From Chytridium lagenaria (lineage: Eukaryota > Chytridiomycota > Chytridiomycetes > Chytridiales > Chytridiaceae), in contig JAHLKC010000063.1 in NCBI GenBank assembly GCA_025449115.1, forward strand, positions 124,001-188,000: a stretch of 64,000 nt of DNA, in the 5' to 3' direction. The notes beneath the pieces are model-generated. The model did no database searches. It saw nothing but the letters and a program-made list of their open reading frames with translations, and was not told where the DNA came from. Positions 43,932 through 54,399 of the stretch are shown here, piece by piece. The position numbers were made by a program, and so were the translations under genes. Position 1 is the stretch's first letter, and every line of letters starts with the position of its first letter.

Positions 43932-44030
43932 CACGCGGACATCAAACTCACGCGCGCCTTCACGCGCGCACATCGCGCGCCTTAACGCCCGCGCATTGCG
44001 CTAAACGCGTGCCTTCACGCGCTTCAGTTA
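43932..44030. repeat. CpG-rich palindromic cluster
   Basis: A burst of CGCGCGCC, CACGCGCG and GCGCG motifs in otherwise AT-rich DNA, with repeated CCTTCACGCGC phrases (about 43957, 44010). Confidence 0.7.
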
Positions 44031-44195
44031 TTAAAATAAATAAATGTATAATAAATGAATAAATAAATATGTAAATTAATGATAATTAAATACATAAATA
44101 TTAAGTAAATAAATATAAAAAATAAATATATTAATAAGTAAATAAAAGAATTAATTAAAAAATATATAAATAAATAAATAAATAAAGAAAACGTA
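44031..44195. repeat. TAAA-type microsatellite
   Basis: AAATAAATAAATA and variants over about 165 bp. The minus ORF across it (Phe/Ile/Tyr-rich) is an artefact. Confidence 0.8.
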
Positions 44196-44204
44196 ACACA
44201 ATGA

Positions 44205-44275
44205 GTAACGTAATACAAAGGAGGGGCTCGAACCCCTCCAATATAGGTAGTTAATGACACGTCGCTCTAAAAAAC
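44205..44275 (-). ncRNA. tRNA-like remnant (T-arm present)
   Basis: On the minus strand a T-arm-like hairpin GGAGGGGTTCGAGCCCCTCC (44219-44238) sits about 35 nt downstream of TTAGAGCG, which resembles the 3' part of a D-arm. I could not pair a proper anticodon stem or acceptor stem, so this is at best a tRNA pseudogene or tRNA-derived SINE head. Confidence 0.3.
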
Positions 44276-44290
44276 AATTATAAAAACAGC

Positions 44291-44316
44291 GATTCTGAGA
44301 CCGTGGTCTCAGAATC
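44291..44316. repeat. 26-bp inverted repeat with 12-bp perfect arms
   Basis: GATTCTGAGACC, two bases, then GGTCTCAGAATC. The arms match perfectly. It lies just beyond the tRNA-like remnant. Confidence 0.9.
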
Positions 44317-44389
44317 AAGCAATTTACTGAGCTTAAGACTGCTATTACTGCATTGATTAAGGTTGGAGCTTGAAGTTTTGGTATTTTAT

Positions 44390-44760
44390 AAGTTCCTCTA
44401 TTGTAGATCCCGTTTCCTGTTGACCGCATTGAGCAGATTGTCAGTGAACAGCTTGAATGCGAACGGCTTGAACGTGAACAGTGTGAACAGCATGAACGGT
44501 GTGAACAGCATGCACAGTTTGAACAGCTGGAACAGTTGCGCCCCAAAAAGAGGAGTCATGAGAAAGAAGACGAACAAAGCCTAAAAAAACAGAAAATTGC
44601 TAGCTTTGTAGTAGAGGGTAGGGATGTTGCAGTCTATGCCTTTTTAATATGCTTATTTGTAAAAGATGAATCAGAAGGTGTTGACATCAATCCAGAAGTT
44701 CTTGATGCAGGAGGCGCTTTTTTTTTTTGGGGAGACGGAACTTCTTTCTTCAACACCTGA
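44390..44760 (+). CDS. Hypothetical protein with Glu/Gln/Arg short repeats and a basic NLS-like block
   Basis: The region 44420-44535 is built from short related units (GAACAG, CTTGAA, GTGAAC, CATGAAC), encoding in one frame a charged run of LE-R/EQ-C/EQ-H units, probably a short coiled coil. An NLS-like block (RPKKRSHEKED, LKKQK) and a unique stretch (FVVEGRDVAVYAFLICLFVK) follow, with a stop at 44758. The ATG is uncertain (44363 in another frame, 44536 in this one). Function unknown; fragments of effector-like or transposon proteins can look like this. Confidence 0.35.
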
Positions 44761-45060
44761 TTGGGTAAAGACGGCAGTCAAGTTAGGTAAAGCTGAGAAT
44801 AGGGAAAAGTAAGATTGAGATATTCTATTCTTTAATTATATCTAGGTCATCTCAAACAACAACGTGGAAAAAAATTATTGATGTTGACGACAATCGGTTT
44901 TCTGATAAAAGAGAAACAAGATACACATAGATTTTCAAAGATCATTTGTTGATCTTAAACCAAGCGAACCAAGCGAACCAAGCGAATATGCATTAGGTAT
45001 TTTGAATATTTTGAAAGATGTAATTTGAGTGTGAACAGAAAATGAGAATATTAATTCAAC

Positions 45061-46320
45061 TATAGATAAAGCCAGAAGTGATAGCATTATGTGCTAAATC
45101 GATAGAGAATGATGGGAACCGTGGTTTTTCTTCGGGAGCTGGAGAAAGCTACTAAAAAACCTGGAAACTTTAAGGGACTTAATCTTGCCAAAAGCAAATC
45201 TTGAATGGAGATGAGAGACGGTTGGAGACCCTACCTTTTGATTTCTCCAACATGGATGATATATTGGAAGATGTTGATGTCAAGGTTTTGATGACAATAC
45301 TGCGAAGGTTGTATATCATCATCATTGAATGGAAAGTTGTGGGCCAGCCAATGTCAGAACGTACTGGAGACACAACATTCTACACCACACTGATTGAGTG
45401 CTTGCGGCCTGATATTTGCACAAACTAGTTAGTGTTATATTTTATTGGTCCTATTTGCTCATATCCTATCTACTAATTCTACATCTATTGTAGTGGGGAA
45501 GTAGAATGCAAAGCGTCTCGAGAGGTACGGCAAAGTTATCTAGAAAGGCAAAAGGGAGTTGCATCCACTTGGAATAAAGTCCGTGGCCACTATTGCGATT
45601 ATCTATTAACGGTAGTTTTGCTTTTATTTGTATAAAGTTTTGACATAACATCAATACAGATTCCTGGATTAGCGACTGACACAGCGTATGGCCCAGAACT
45701 CAGTGTTGGAGCTAATGTAGGCATGAAGAGGGAAAGTGTAGCAAAATTCATCCATGATGAGGCTGGGCTTGTGACATGTATGAGAAACATACATGTTAAG
45801 CTGGCCAAACACTATGCACCTCTGGATGCCAACTCAGGCCCGAAAATGGAATTCCCTAAGTCAGTTGAACAACTTATATCATATTTATCAATCCATGGTG
45901 TTATCTTCATAATTGGGTGGTGTCTCATATTAAACTCAAATATTTACGTGAGGGGTTTCATGGCTTTAAGCATCAGCAAAAGGCTCAAATTCCCCTTGCA
46001 TTTGATATTGTTTTGGTGGGATGTTTTACAACTTAGTTTCACTTATTATATCCTTTAAGGTATGATTGGACTTAGTTTTGACCTTTATTACTAACTGGAT
46101 TATATTTAAAATCTACAACTACAGAAAGGCGTTCTCTTTGAACGGCAATTTTTGTGGATTCCCTGCAAATGCTGCAAGAAGGCAGATAAATAACGGAAAC
46201 TCGTCAGAGGTTCCATTAGGTGATCATCAAGCAAATCTTAAGTTTCAACTTCCAATGCATGCACCAACACCAAAGCGAAAAGTTAAAACTGAGGTCAAAA
46301 ATTTGGAACCAGTTGTGTAG
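45061..46320 (+). CDS. Hypothetical multi-piece gene or remnant
   Basis: Consecutive ORF pieces on one strand: 45201-45428 (TLPFDFSNMDDILEDVDVKV; RTGDTTFYTTLIECLRPDIC), a piece at 45495-45615 (ECKASREVRQSYLERQKGVA), 45657-45900 (TDTAYGPELSVGANVGMKRE; DEAGLVTCMRNIHVKLAKHY) and 46120-46320 (Lys-rich end). Possible introns at 45426-45495 and 45613-45660. The pieces could form one protein of about 300 residues. I do not recognise the family. AT-rich composition and broken frames are consistent with decay. Confidence 0.3.
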
Positions 46321-46478
46321 AGGTAAAATATTTGTTTTTTGGTGCGCTATCGACAATAATCATGTGAATAGCATTAGTTGTAAAGACAGAAACTCCTGAG
46401 TCATTGAGTTTAGTGTTTGCTTTTGAAAAGTATATGAGGCGATTGGATGGAAGTGGAAGCGCTGTTGTCAATTGTTAA

Positions 46479-46757
46479 GAAGTCACAGTTAGTGAGAGAC
46501 GAGTTAAAAGCAGTGTTGCTTACCGCACTGAGAAGATTGAGTCTTTTACCTCCCTCATCGCCGATCGCCGTGAACGACTTTATAGTCTGATGTGTGGCGC
46601 GAGAGACATGTTAGTTCAATCTACCAAAGAGATTGCTATGCTTACCGGTACTGAGGCTTTTGCCATCCGCCAGCTTGACGTTCAGTCCGCATACACCGAT
46701 GCTGCACTCACGCTATCCTTAAGGACCTTACTAGTTCTGCAATGGAGAGTCAGATAA
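46479..46757 (+). pseudogene. MADS-domain-like ORF (type I / SRF-like), no start codon
   Basis: An open frame without ATG that reads ERRVKSSVAYRTEKIESFTS, then ADRRERLYSLMCGARDMLVQ, STKEIAMLTGTEAFAIRQLD and VQSAYTDAALTLSLRTLL. The central KEIAMLTGTEAFAIRQ phrase and the spacing of basic residues resemble the SRF-type MADS domain. A TAA precedes it (46476-46478) and a TAA follows it (46755-46757). Probably a decayed or partial domain. Confidence 0.35.
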
Positions 46758-47102
46758 AGGCGAATAACCTACGTGAACAACGTACCTCACGTTCACCGCC
46801 GCGTCCGCTCCTCTGCCTCCAGCTCCCGCTCCCACATTCTTGCGGCCTCGCCTTTGACCCCTTCCCTTCGGTTCCACTGAAGAGAAAGACCTCAGTTACC
46901 TTCCTCCAAACCATTTCCTCAACTCTGGGGATAAATACCGGGGTGAAAACCGACGACTAGTAATAAAATTTCGTCGAATTTCAAATATATACGTCGTATA
47001 CGTACGTTGATCAATTTCAATACCGTTGCACAGAGAAAATTGACAATTCTTTTTCCGACAACGTTTAACTACCGTATACGTTGGTACGTTGTGCTTTTTC
47101 TA

Positions 47103-47691
47103 CCAACACGTGAATTTACCAAAAATGAGCGTCGCACCAAAAAATAAATCGGTCACCAAAGGTATGTCACCGCATACGTTGGTATGCGTTGCCGTGATGG
47201 CATGCCTTCTTGCCATTTCCGATACCAAGAGCAATGCCATTCACACCACATTTGTACATATGATACATAAACGTAATACCCTACAGCTCCTATTAATATC
47301 GCTGCAATATCGGGGCTTCCCCAAGTCCCTGCAGCACTTGATGGAATCACACCGTAGAGGCCAACACGTGAATTTACCAAAATGAGCGTCGCACCAAAAA
47401 TATATATCGGTCACCAAAGGTATGTCACCGCATACGTTGGTATGCGTTGCCATGATGTCATGCCTTCTTGCCATTTCCGATACCAAGAGCAATGCCATTC
47501 ACACCACATTTGTACATATGATACATAAACGTATACCCTACAAGCTCCTATTAATATCGCTGCAATATCGGGCTTCCCAAGTCCCTGCAGCACTTGATGG
47601 AATCACACCGTAGAGGCCAACACGTGAATTTACCAAAAATGAGCGTCGCACCAAAAAATAAATCGGTCACCAAAGGTATGTCACCGCATAC
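47103..47691. repeat. Tandem repeat, unit about 257 bp, 2.3 copies
   Basis: Copies start CCAACACGTGAATTTACC at 47103, 47361 and 47617. The third stops at CCGCATAC (47691), where the LTR begins. The units are almost identical; ORFs of 60-98 residues on both strands are by-products of the repeat. Confidence 0.92.
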
Positions 47692-48659
47692 TGTGAAACT
47701 ACGGCCTCCTACCACGTATCCGAAGGTATGGTAGGAGTTTCGATAGGACTAGTACCTTCTAATGGTACATAGAACGTCTACACACAAATAAATAAAGTTT
47801 AGTGTACTTGACAAAGATAAACAATGTCCAGAGCATGAAAGAATGGAGCTCAATGATGATCAGCGGGAATCAAAGAAGGTAAAGGGAATAAGGGTGGATA
47901 CAAGCACGGGACCAGAAATAAAGGATACTTAGCTGCGGTGTTTTCAAGTAAGTCTTCCTACAACCATTTTTTGCCCATTCCGTCGATCATCGCGGCGGTA
48001 AAGGCGTTTCCTTAGCGTTCCCGGTGCTAAGGGCAATCTCTAAACCCGAAACGACGACGACGAGGGGAAGCTGCATTGATACTCTATCTCACCGGCCGTG
48101 AGCCGAAGGGGGGTTTGCTGATCGGGGCTTTGCAGCAGCCGATCACCCACGCCACGGAACATACGCGGTGTGTCTGAGGACCTGACGGAGGCACCTTCTG
48201 GTAAGACTACTCGATACTAACCTTGGTGCCAGAGGTAGGCGCGTGTGTATGCGAGAAGACCTGGACCTGGGCCTGGACAGGACTGGGGACAGGTTTTGGG
48301 ATGGGACAACTTCTCTATCTTTATTTGTAAGACCCTCTCGCTCAACATAAACATAAACAAAGAATAAATAAACATATAAACAATGGGTATAAATGAGCGA
48401 GGGGATAAAGAAGAGATATATACAAAATAAAACAAAGTCCCAAGATACAAAAGGGCGGTAAACAGGGAAAACCCGACGGCGACATATATACAATGCCGTG
48501 GGAAAACCTGAATACCGTATAAGGTAAGTTAAGACTTACCATGACGAATCCTAAAGACTTCGTTAGTGTACAAGCAGGAGGGGGTAAAAGGAAAAGCCGT
48601 ACATATAGCATCTTGGGAAATATGCTTACGGTGAAATATCATTTATTGAATATTTCACA
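47692..48659 (-). repeat. 3' LTR (left copy)
   Basis: Plus-strand ends TGTGAAACTACGG and GAATATTTCACA. The inner terminus contains a hairpin (GTGAAATAT, loop, ATATTTCAC; about 48631-48658). It differs from the right copy by only scattered changes, indicating recent insertion. Confidence 0.95.
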
Positions 48660-48724
48660 TTCTCCCGGTTTTTAAGTTAAGCCCTAATGGGGCAGAGGGG
48701 ACTTAAACCAGAAAACAAGATGAG

Positions 48725-51480
48725 TTAATCAGAAGATAACTCACTATCACTATTAAAGCGGAAACCATTATTTTCTTCTGGGGTCGTGAACTCAGCGTTC
48801 TTAGTGCGAGCACGTGTGCGCATTGTGAAAGGTACGAGGGGAGCCTTGGGGGGACGACCTCGTTTTCGTTGAGGGAATTTGGCAGACGAACCAGAAGAAC
48901 CGACGGCAGTCGGCAAGTCAATAGTGGGTCCAACAACTACGGAGGGTTGCGGTACAGTAGGTGGTGGTGGATCGGCGGAGGATCCACAATCTTTCGAGGA
49001 CGGCCGCGTACTTTAGGGGGCCGTGAAGCTTTGGCCTTAAGGAAAGCCATGCGTTGCATATGCATAAAGGGAGACCGAACAAGGACGTCATTCCAGTAAT
49101 CCTCAACGAGTAACTTGGGAAGATCTGATTCAAGGTACCATCGATTCTGATGGGAACCTTGTCCTAAATACTTAACAGAATATCGATAAACGCGGTCGTC
49201 TTCATCGAAATCATGGTCGGCGAGACGCTCAATATAAAATTCGGGATCATCAGGATGTGCGTCGGCAACAGTAGGGTCGAACCGTCGAAATAACTCGCGA
49301 TTTACACCAGGATGTACTTCAATGTGAGCGGGTTTACGCTGGAGAACTTCTAATTCACGCCATGCTTTAACTTCTGCAGCAAAGTCATCGTCCTTGGCTT
49401 GGGAAGCGGCATCAGAGGCAAGATCTGAAGGAGGTAGATTACGGAAAGGCCGTAAACGAGCCGCATTAGCCCATCGAGGCATAATACAACCATTGGGTAA
49501 GTACTCAACGAGGTTAAAGTGATTCCGATCAGAAGAAACACTGATAATGCGCATAGGGCCAGCCCACCGAAAAGCAAACTTAGCTGACACTTCAGTGGGG
49601 TGAGGGACAGATAACCACACCTGGTCACCGATGGAGAACTTAAAAGGTTCAACAGCTTGGTTGGCTTTGGATAGAGCATTTTCACGATGGTACTTAGCTA
49701 ACACACCTTTAGCAAGGGCTAACCGAGCAGGTAAGCGGGAAGCATAGTCTTTAGCAGCAAGGCGGTGATCATTTAGGGCACGATCAAGGAATACCTCGAG
49801 GTTTTCGTCCAGAGTGAGGAAGATCGAGGCTTGGTCACGGTAAGTCTGTCGCGAGACAAAACGGCCATGATGGTCGATAACAACATTACCATCAGTGGAG
49901 GGAGTTGAACCACTCACTGGGTTAGATGAGGGACTTGCAGTGATGGGGAAGATATGCGGTGATGAAGCCGAGTTGGGCCATAAAGGGGTGAGGTGCTCGA
50001 CTGAATCCAAGAGAGAGGGACTTATGAGGATACTATCTTGGTAAGAGAGGATTCCTGTAGGCCGATCAAAAGTGAAAGGAGAGGTAGGATCAAAAGAATT
50101 GATAAGTCCAGAACGAGCATAGACTGCTACGAGATAATCGACATGTCGGTGTTTAAAGCGGACAGACCGGATATTATAATAAGGTATGGGGTGTCCATCA
50201 AAGTCGACACCAAAAACGCGACCAGAAGGATAACTTTGGGCGTTATTTTCATGAGTATTATACCGAAGGTAGAGGATATCTAACTTAAAATGGGATATTA
50301 TGGAAGCGAGTCGCTGAGCTACGGTCATGTCAAGGCGGTAACCATGAGTTTGCTTAGACCATAGATTCTTTATTTTATTCCAGCAGGTAACAGAATGTCC
50401 AGCAACGAGGTAAGGAGATGGAGTCTCGACAACAGAGGTTAGGATCTCCGTAGGATCAACGTCCTCAGGCCATCGTTCATCTTCGAACAGGTCCTTAGTA
50501 GAGAACCCAAAACGGAGATCGGCGGGCGTTAAGGCCTCGCGACCAAACATCAAAAGGAAGGGGGTTTCCTGAGTACCAGGGTGGACAGTCGTCCTATAAG
50601 CAAATAGGATGTAGGGTAAAAGCTCATCCCAATCGCCGTGGGTATTCTGATCAATGTAAGCGCGGATCATCTGACATAGGGTTTTATTAAAACGCTCGAC
50701 CAAACCATTAGCGCGGGGCCAATATGGGGCAGAAAAGGATTGATGGAAGCCCAAGATTATACTAACCTTCTTCATCAGTTCACTCATGAACTGTGAACCT
50801 TGATCAGAGTGCATAGTAATGGGGACTCCATACCTACAAAAGCATTCCTCGACGATAACGCGAGCGACGGTGGCTGCTTCAATATCGGGGACTGGAAAAG
50901 CATCAGCCCATCGGGTGAAGTAGTCGGTAAGGACGACAATGTAGCAATTACCTCGAGTACTGGAGATAAGAGGTCCTAGGATATCAACTGCAACTCTATC
51001 CCATGGTTTATGACCAAAGGGGACAGGTCGAATGGAACCTGCACGAAGGGGTATATCTTTTATTCGTTGGCATGAGATACAGGAGGAGACGTGATTACGA
51101 AGGTCACGAGAGATGGTAGGCCAATATCGATCAAGCGTGGTAGGTAAGATCTTCTGATCACCTAAGTGTCCAGAAAAGAGGTCGTCGTGGACCTGAATGC
51201 ACACAGCCTCGTGAAGAGGGCGAGGTACACAGAGTGAGACCCTACAGGCGAACGTTTTACAAGGTAGTCGTGAACATGAGTAACACGGTACAGTACCTGA
51301 TTACGAAGAATCATAGTTCGCGAGTCGCGGAGAACTCGTTTCTGATCATCATCATTCTCAGGTAAAGTTCCAGACTCTAAGAATTCGATTACCTCCTTAT
51401 AATCAGGATCTTGCCGTTGAAGTTCACGGAAATGTTCAGGAGTCTCACGGAAGAGATTGAACTCACTAGTAAGTTGTGGG
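48725..51480 (-). CDS. Integrase with post-core insertion, chromodomain and two AT-hooks (pol C-terminus)
   Basis: Inserts the cDNA copy. A linker (LQRQDPDYKEVIEFLESGTL) and the HHCC zinc-binding end (HDDLFSGHLG ... CISCQR) precede the DDE core. Counting from the Met at 51204, the catalytic residues are Asp74 (VAVDILGP), Asp134 (HSDQGSQF) and Glu170 (NGLVERFNK), a D,D(35)E spacing. Residues about 235-475 form an insertion of unknown type. A GDQVWL ... FRWAGPMRII segment (about 525-555) resembles the usual integrase C-terminal barrel. A chromodomain lies at about 655-705 (FYIERLADHDF; YSVKYLGQGSHQNRWYLESD). An AT-hook RGRPRK is at 48991-49008. After a one-base break near 48965 the frame continues to a second hook KRGRPPK (48845-48865) and a stop at 48725. 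Confidence 0.9.
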
Positions 51481-51569
51481 AGTTCTTGTCGACGTTGGTA
51501 TCCATCATTAGCCATTATTTCTATCAGAGAAGGTAGGGAAATGTCATCATACCTGGGGTCAGAGTTGGT

Positions 51570-52399
51570 CTTCATAGTAAAATGAAGGGCGGCATGGTCG
51601 GTGAGTCCATTAGGGTGACTGTGATCAACGCGCCATGATGAGGGTAAGTCAGCATCAATAAGGATGTAATCTATCCGCCAAACGGGCTTGAACCGTTGTT
51701 GGGGATTATACCAAGTGAAGCCAGGTGATGAGGGTGACGTCTCTCTAAAACCATCTTTGAAACCAAGGCTCAAGAGCTTTGTAAGCCATTGACGTTCTTC
51801 AGGTAAGAAGCCAGAGATGTGTTTATAGATATGAGGGGCACTAACATCTTTGTAAGTATGGGCGATGTTGAGATCGCCGGCGATAATGACGTAACCCATA
51901 TTACGTAACTTTTTATTGAAGTCATAAAAGCAGATAGGAATTGCATCTTATATTCCTGTCGATGAACAAGTCGGGTGCCGTTGGGGACATAAACGTTAAC
52001 AACACTCAGATAGGGAAGTTGAACAGTAAGGCATCTACCTTCTTCTCCATAGGAGCCGATCTCAGGAGTTTCATCAGGATTATAAGACTTACTAAGGTCT
52101 AAACCTTGGATTACCTTTAGGATGGGGATATCATCCCTGATCATGGTCATTACTCCATTTCGTCCAGGTTGGTTGGGTTCATTGAATAATACATGCCAAC
52201 CAGGTGTGTGCTTAAGTGCGTTGCGCATCTTATGGTCTCCAAGCATTGTTTCTTGGAGACACACAATAGAGAAGTTCTCGTTGTCAAGGTATTGTGTGAA
52301 GAACTCGATTTCATCAAGCTCCATGCTTTCCTTCTTATGATAATAATACTTCTTTAAGAATGCACGGAAGGAATTAACATTCCAACTTAGGATTCTGAA
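51570..52399 (-). CDS. ExoIII/APE-type endonuclease domain inside pol
   Basis: All family motifs are present in order: FRILSWNVNS (metal/phosphate Asn), FSIVCLQETMLGD (catalytic Glu), VVNVYVPNG (Tyr, Asn), then after a one-T frame step near 51945 VIIAGDLNIAH (Asp, Asn), GFLPEERQW, FKDGFRETSP, FTWYNPQQRFKPVWRIDYIL (Asp), and LTDHAAL (Asp-His pair). The GFLPEERQW and WRIDYIL phrases match cellular AP endonucleases such as ExoIII/APE1. The domain is on the same strand and in frame continuity with RNase H upstream and integrase downstream. Such enzymes nick DNA at abasic sites, and in LINEs a related domain opens the target. The role in this LTR element is unknown. Confidence 0.9.
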
Positions 52400-52429
52400 A
52401 TCCTGATCAATGTAGAGTGAGGTGGCTAC

Positions 52430-52864
52430 CTCAGGTAGAGGCCATAGTATCTCTAAGTTACGAGCCTCATTCAAACAAAGTTCAATGGGAAGTTCTGGTC
52501 TTGAATGAAAACCAGATGTGATGCCGTAAGTTTGGCGTAAAGTCTGTTCGTTGATAAACGACTTAATTCGCTGTATCTGGAGGATTGGGAAGGCATAACA
52601 CTTGCTAAATCTTTCAGATAGAGTCCCATAAACATCATATGGTTCTGGGAGTTGGCCTGGTGAAATTGAAGGTCCTACAGAGAGTACATGGCTAAGGTAG
52701 CCATCCTCGTGAGAAAAGATCCAGAGGCGTATTGCACCAGGGATATCATGTTTTTGGAACTCATAGCGACGTGATCCACTAAGGAGCTCATCAAGACGTT
52801 GTTTATTTAAACTCAATAGATAATCAGTGGGGATATCACTAGCTTCTTTTTGAATCACATTCAC
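52430..52864 (-). CDS. ASCH/EVE (PUA-like) domain candidate preceding the endonuclease
   Basis: About 145 residues between RNase H and the endonuclease. LLSGSRRYEFQKHDIPGAIR, then LWIFSHEDGYLSHVLSVG, the mid part ERFSKCYAFPILQIQRI and TLRQTYGITSGFHSRPE resemble fungal ASCH/EVE-like proteins (a K/E-rich Y-E-F-R-K start, an aromatic W-x-Y strand, and an L...YGF...P end). PUA-like folds bind RNA or modified bases. The assignment rests on my recollection of the family pattern and is uncertain. The frame upstream of the Met at 52864 runs on into RNase H (VTLENRENDPDGQTFVNVIQ), so this is not a separate protein. Confidence 0.5.
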
Positions 52865-52898
52865 AAAGGTCTGACCGTCAGGGTCATTCTCCCGGTTT

Positions 52899-54386
52899 TC
52901 AAGAGTGACGTCCGCAACGGACGAATGGGAGGAGTGGAAAAGAGACCACGATTGAGAGAATGGCGACGACCAATGTAGATGGTGTCGCTATGAAGGACAT
53001 AGTCGGGGGGGATCTCATCAATAGGGGCATTGGGAGGGAGGGTATCCTTAAAGGCGCGTGAGAGGGCATCAGCAACAGCTTGACTTTTGCCAGGAGTGTG
53101 AACAAGCTCAATATCATGATCATGTAAAGCATACGCAAAACGCGCAAAACGACCCTTAAGGTCGCCGCGTGCAAAGAGTGGGAGAAGAGCAGAGTGATCA
53201 GTCTCGATCCGATAAGAGGTATTCCACGTGTAGTGGGAAAAGGTGTCGGCAGCCCAGACAACAGCAAGGCCTTCACGGTCGGTGTTGGAATAGTTTTGCT
53301 CAGTATCAGATAAGGTGCGGGAAGCAAAAGCAACAGGGTGGTAAATACCATTATCGTTGATGAAAAGGGCGGCGCCCATGCCATATTTAGAGGCATCACA
53401 GGAAATAACAAGCTTATCACCAGCAACAGGAAGACGGCACGTGGTTGTTGTTTAAGAATCTTAATTATAGTATTAAAGGAAGATTGACAGGAGTCCGTCC
53501 ATACAAATGGTGTGTTGGTTTTCAAAAGAGAGGTGAGAGGATACGCGATGTCAGAAAAGTTGGGAACAAAGCGACGGAAGTATTGGGTGAAGCCAAGGAA
53601 GGTAGAGATATCCTTGGCGCACTTAGGAAGAGGATATTCATCTAAAGAACGAAGTTTCTCAGGGTCGGCACTTAAACCATCTTTGGAGACAACATGACCA
53701 AGAAAGGGAAGGACATGAAAGCAAAAGAAACACTTCTTTGGTTTAAGCTTGAGATTATATTCACGAATACGATCAAATACCATACGAAGGTTGGTAAAGT
53801 GAGTATCGGTGTCATGAGAGAAGATGATAATATCATCAATGTAAACCATGCAAATAGACCATTTGAGTCCAGCAAGAACGAGGTCCATGCACCGTTGGAA
53901 GGTTGGAGGGCTGTTAGTGAGGCCAAAAGGCATGACTTTGTATTGCCATTGACCACCAGACGTGACAAAAGCGGTTTTGTGTCGGTCACTTTCAGGGATC
54001 TTAATCTGCCAAAAGCCAGATAAGAGGTCAAGCGACGTAAATAAGTGCATACCAGCCAGACGATCAAATGTTTCGTCAATGCGAGGGAGAGGGTATTTGT
54101 CTTTGACAGTCACCTCATTGAGCCGACGAAAGTCGGTACAGAACCTGAGGGTGCCATCTTTCTTCTTGGCGAGGCAAACGGGAGCGGCATAAGAGGAGCG
54201 CGCAGGTTCAATGATATCGTCGTTAAGCATCTGTTCAATATGAGACTTGATAATCTTAGCACGTTCAATGCCCTCAGGATATGGGGCAGAATTGGGAGGA
54301 CGAGCATAAGGCTTTGTTTCAATAGTGTGTTCACCAGGAGATTTGGTGAGTAACAACATGGGGATCAAAGATGTCGCGATATTCAA
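52899..54386 (-). CDS. Reverse transcriptase and RNase H (Ty3/Gypsy type)
   Basis: RT motifs: DDIIEPARSSYAAPVCLAKK, RFCTDFRRLNEVTVKDKYPL, TSLDLLSGFWQIKI, MPFGLTNSPPTFQRCMDLVL, active site VYIDDII (53832-53843), KKCFFCFHVLPFLGHVVSKD and the connection domain STFLGFTQYFRRFVPNFSDI. A one-base break near 53425 moves into RNase H: CDASKYGMGAALF, FASRTLSDTEQNYSNTDREG, FSHYTWNTSYRIETDHSALL, HDHDIELVHTPGKSQAVADA and LSRAF. Typical Gypsy order. In the minus-strand polyprotein it is followed by the ASCH/EVE-like and endonuclease domains rather than directly by integrase. Confidence 0.95.
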   Translation of the reverse strand: MNIATSLIPMLLLTKSPGEHTIETKPYARPPNSAPYPEGIERAKIIKSHIEQMLNDDIIEPARSSYAAPVCLAKKKDGTLRFCTDFRRLNEVTVKDKYPLPRIDETFDRLAGMHLFTSLDLLSGFWQIKIPESDRHKTAFVTSGGQWQYKVMPFGLTNSPPTFQRCMDLVLAGLKWSICMVYIDDIIIFSHDTDTHFTNLRMVFDRIREYNLKLKPKKCFFCFHVLPFLGHVVSKDGLSADPEKLRSLDEYPLPKCAKDISTFLGFTQYFRRFVPNFSDIAYPLTSLLKTNTPFVWTDSCQSSFNTIIKILKQQPRAVFLLLVISLLFPVMPLNMAWAPPFSSTIMVFTTLLLLLPAPYLILSKTIPTPTVKALLLSGLPTPFPTTRGIPLIGSRLITLLFSHSLHAATLRVVLRVLRMLYMIMILSLFTLLAKVKLLLMPSHAPLRIPSLPMPLLMRSPPTMSFIATPSTLVVAILSIVVSFPLLPFVRCGRHS

Positions 54387-54399
54387 GAACGAGTTTATT

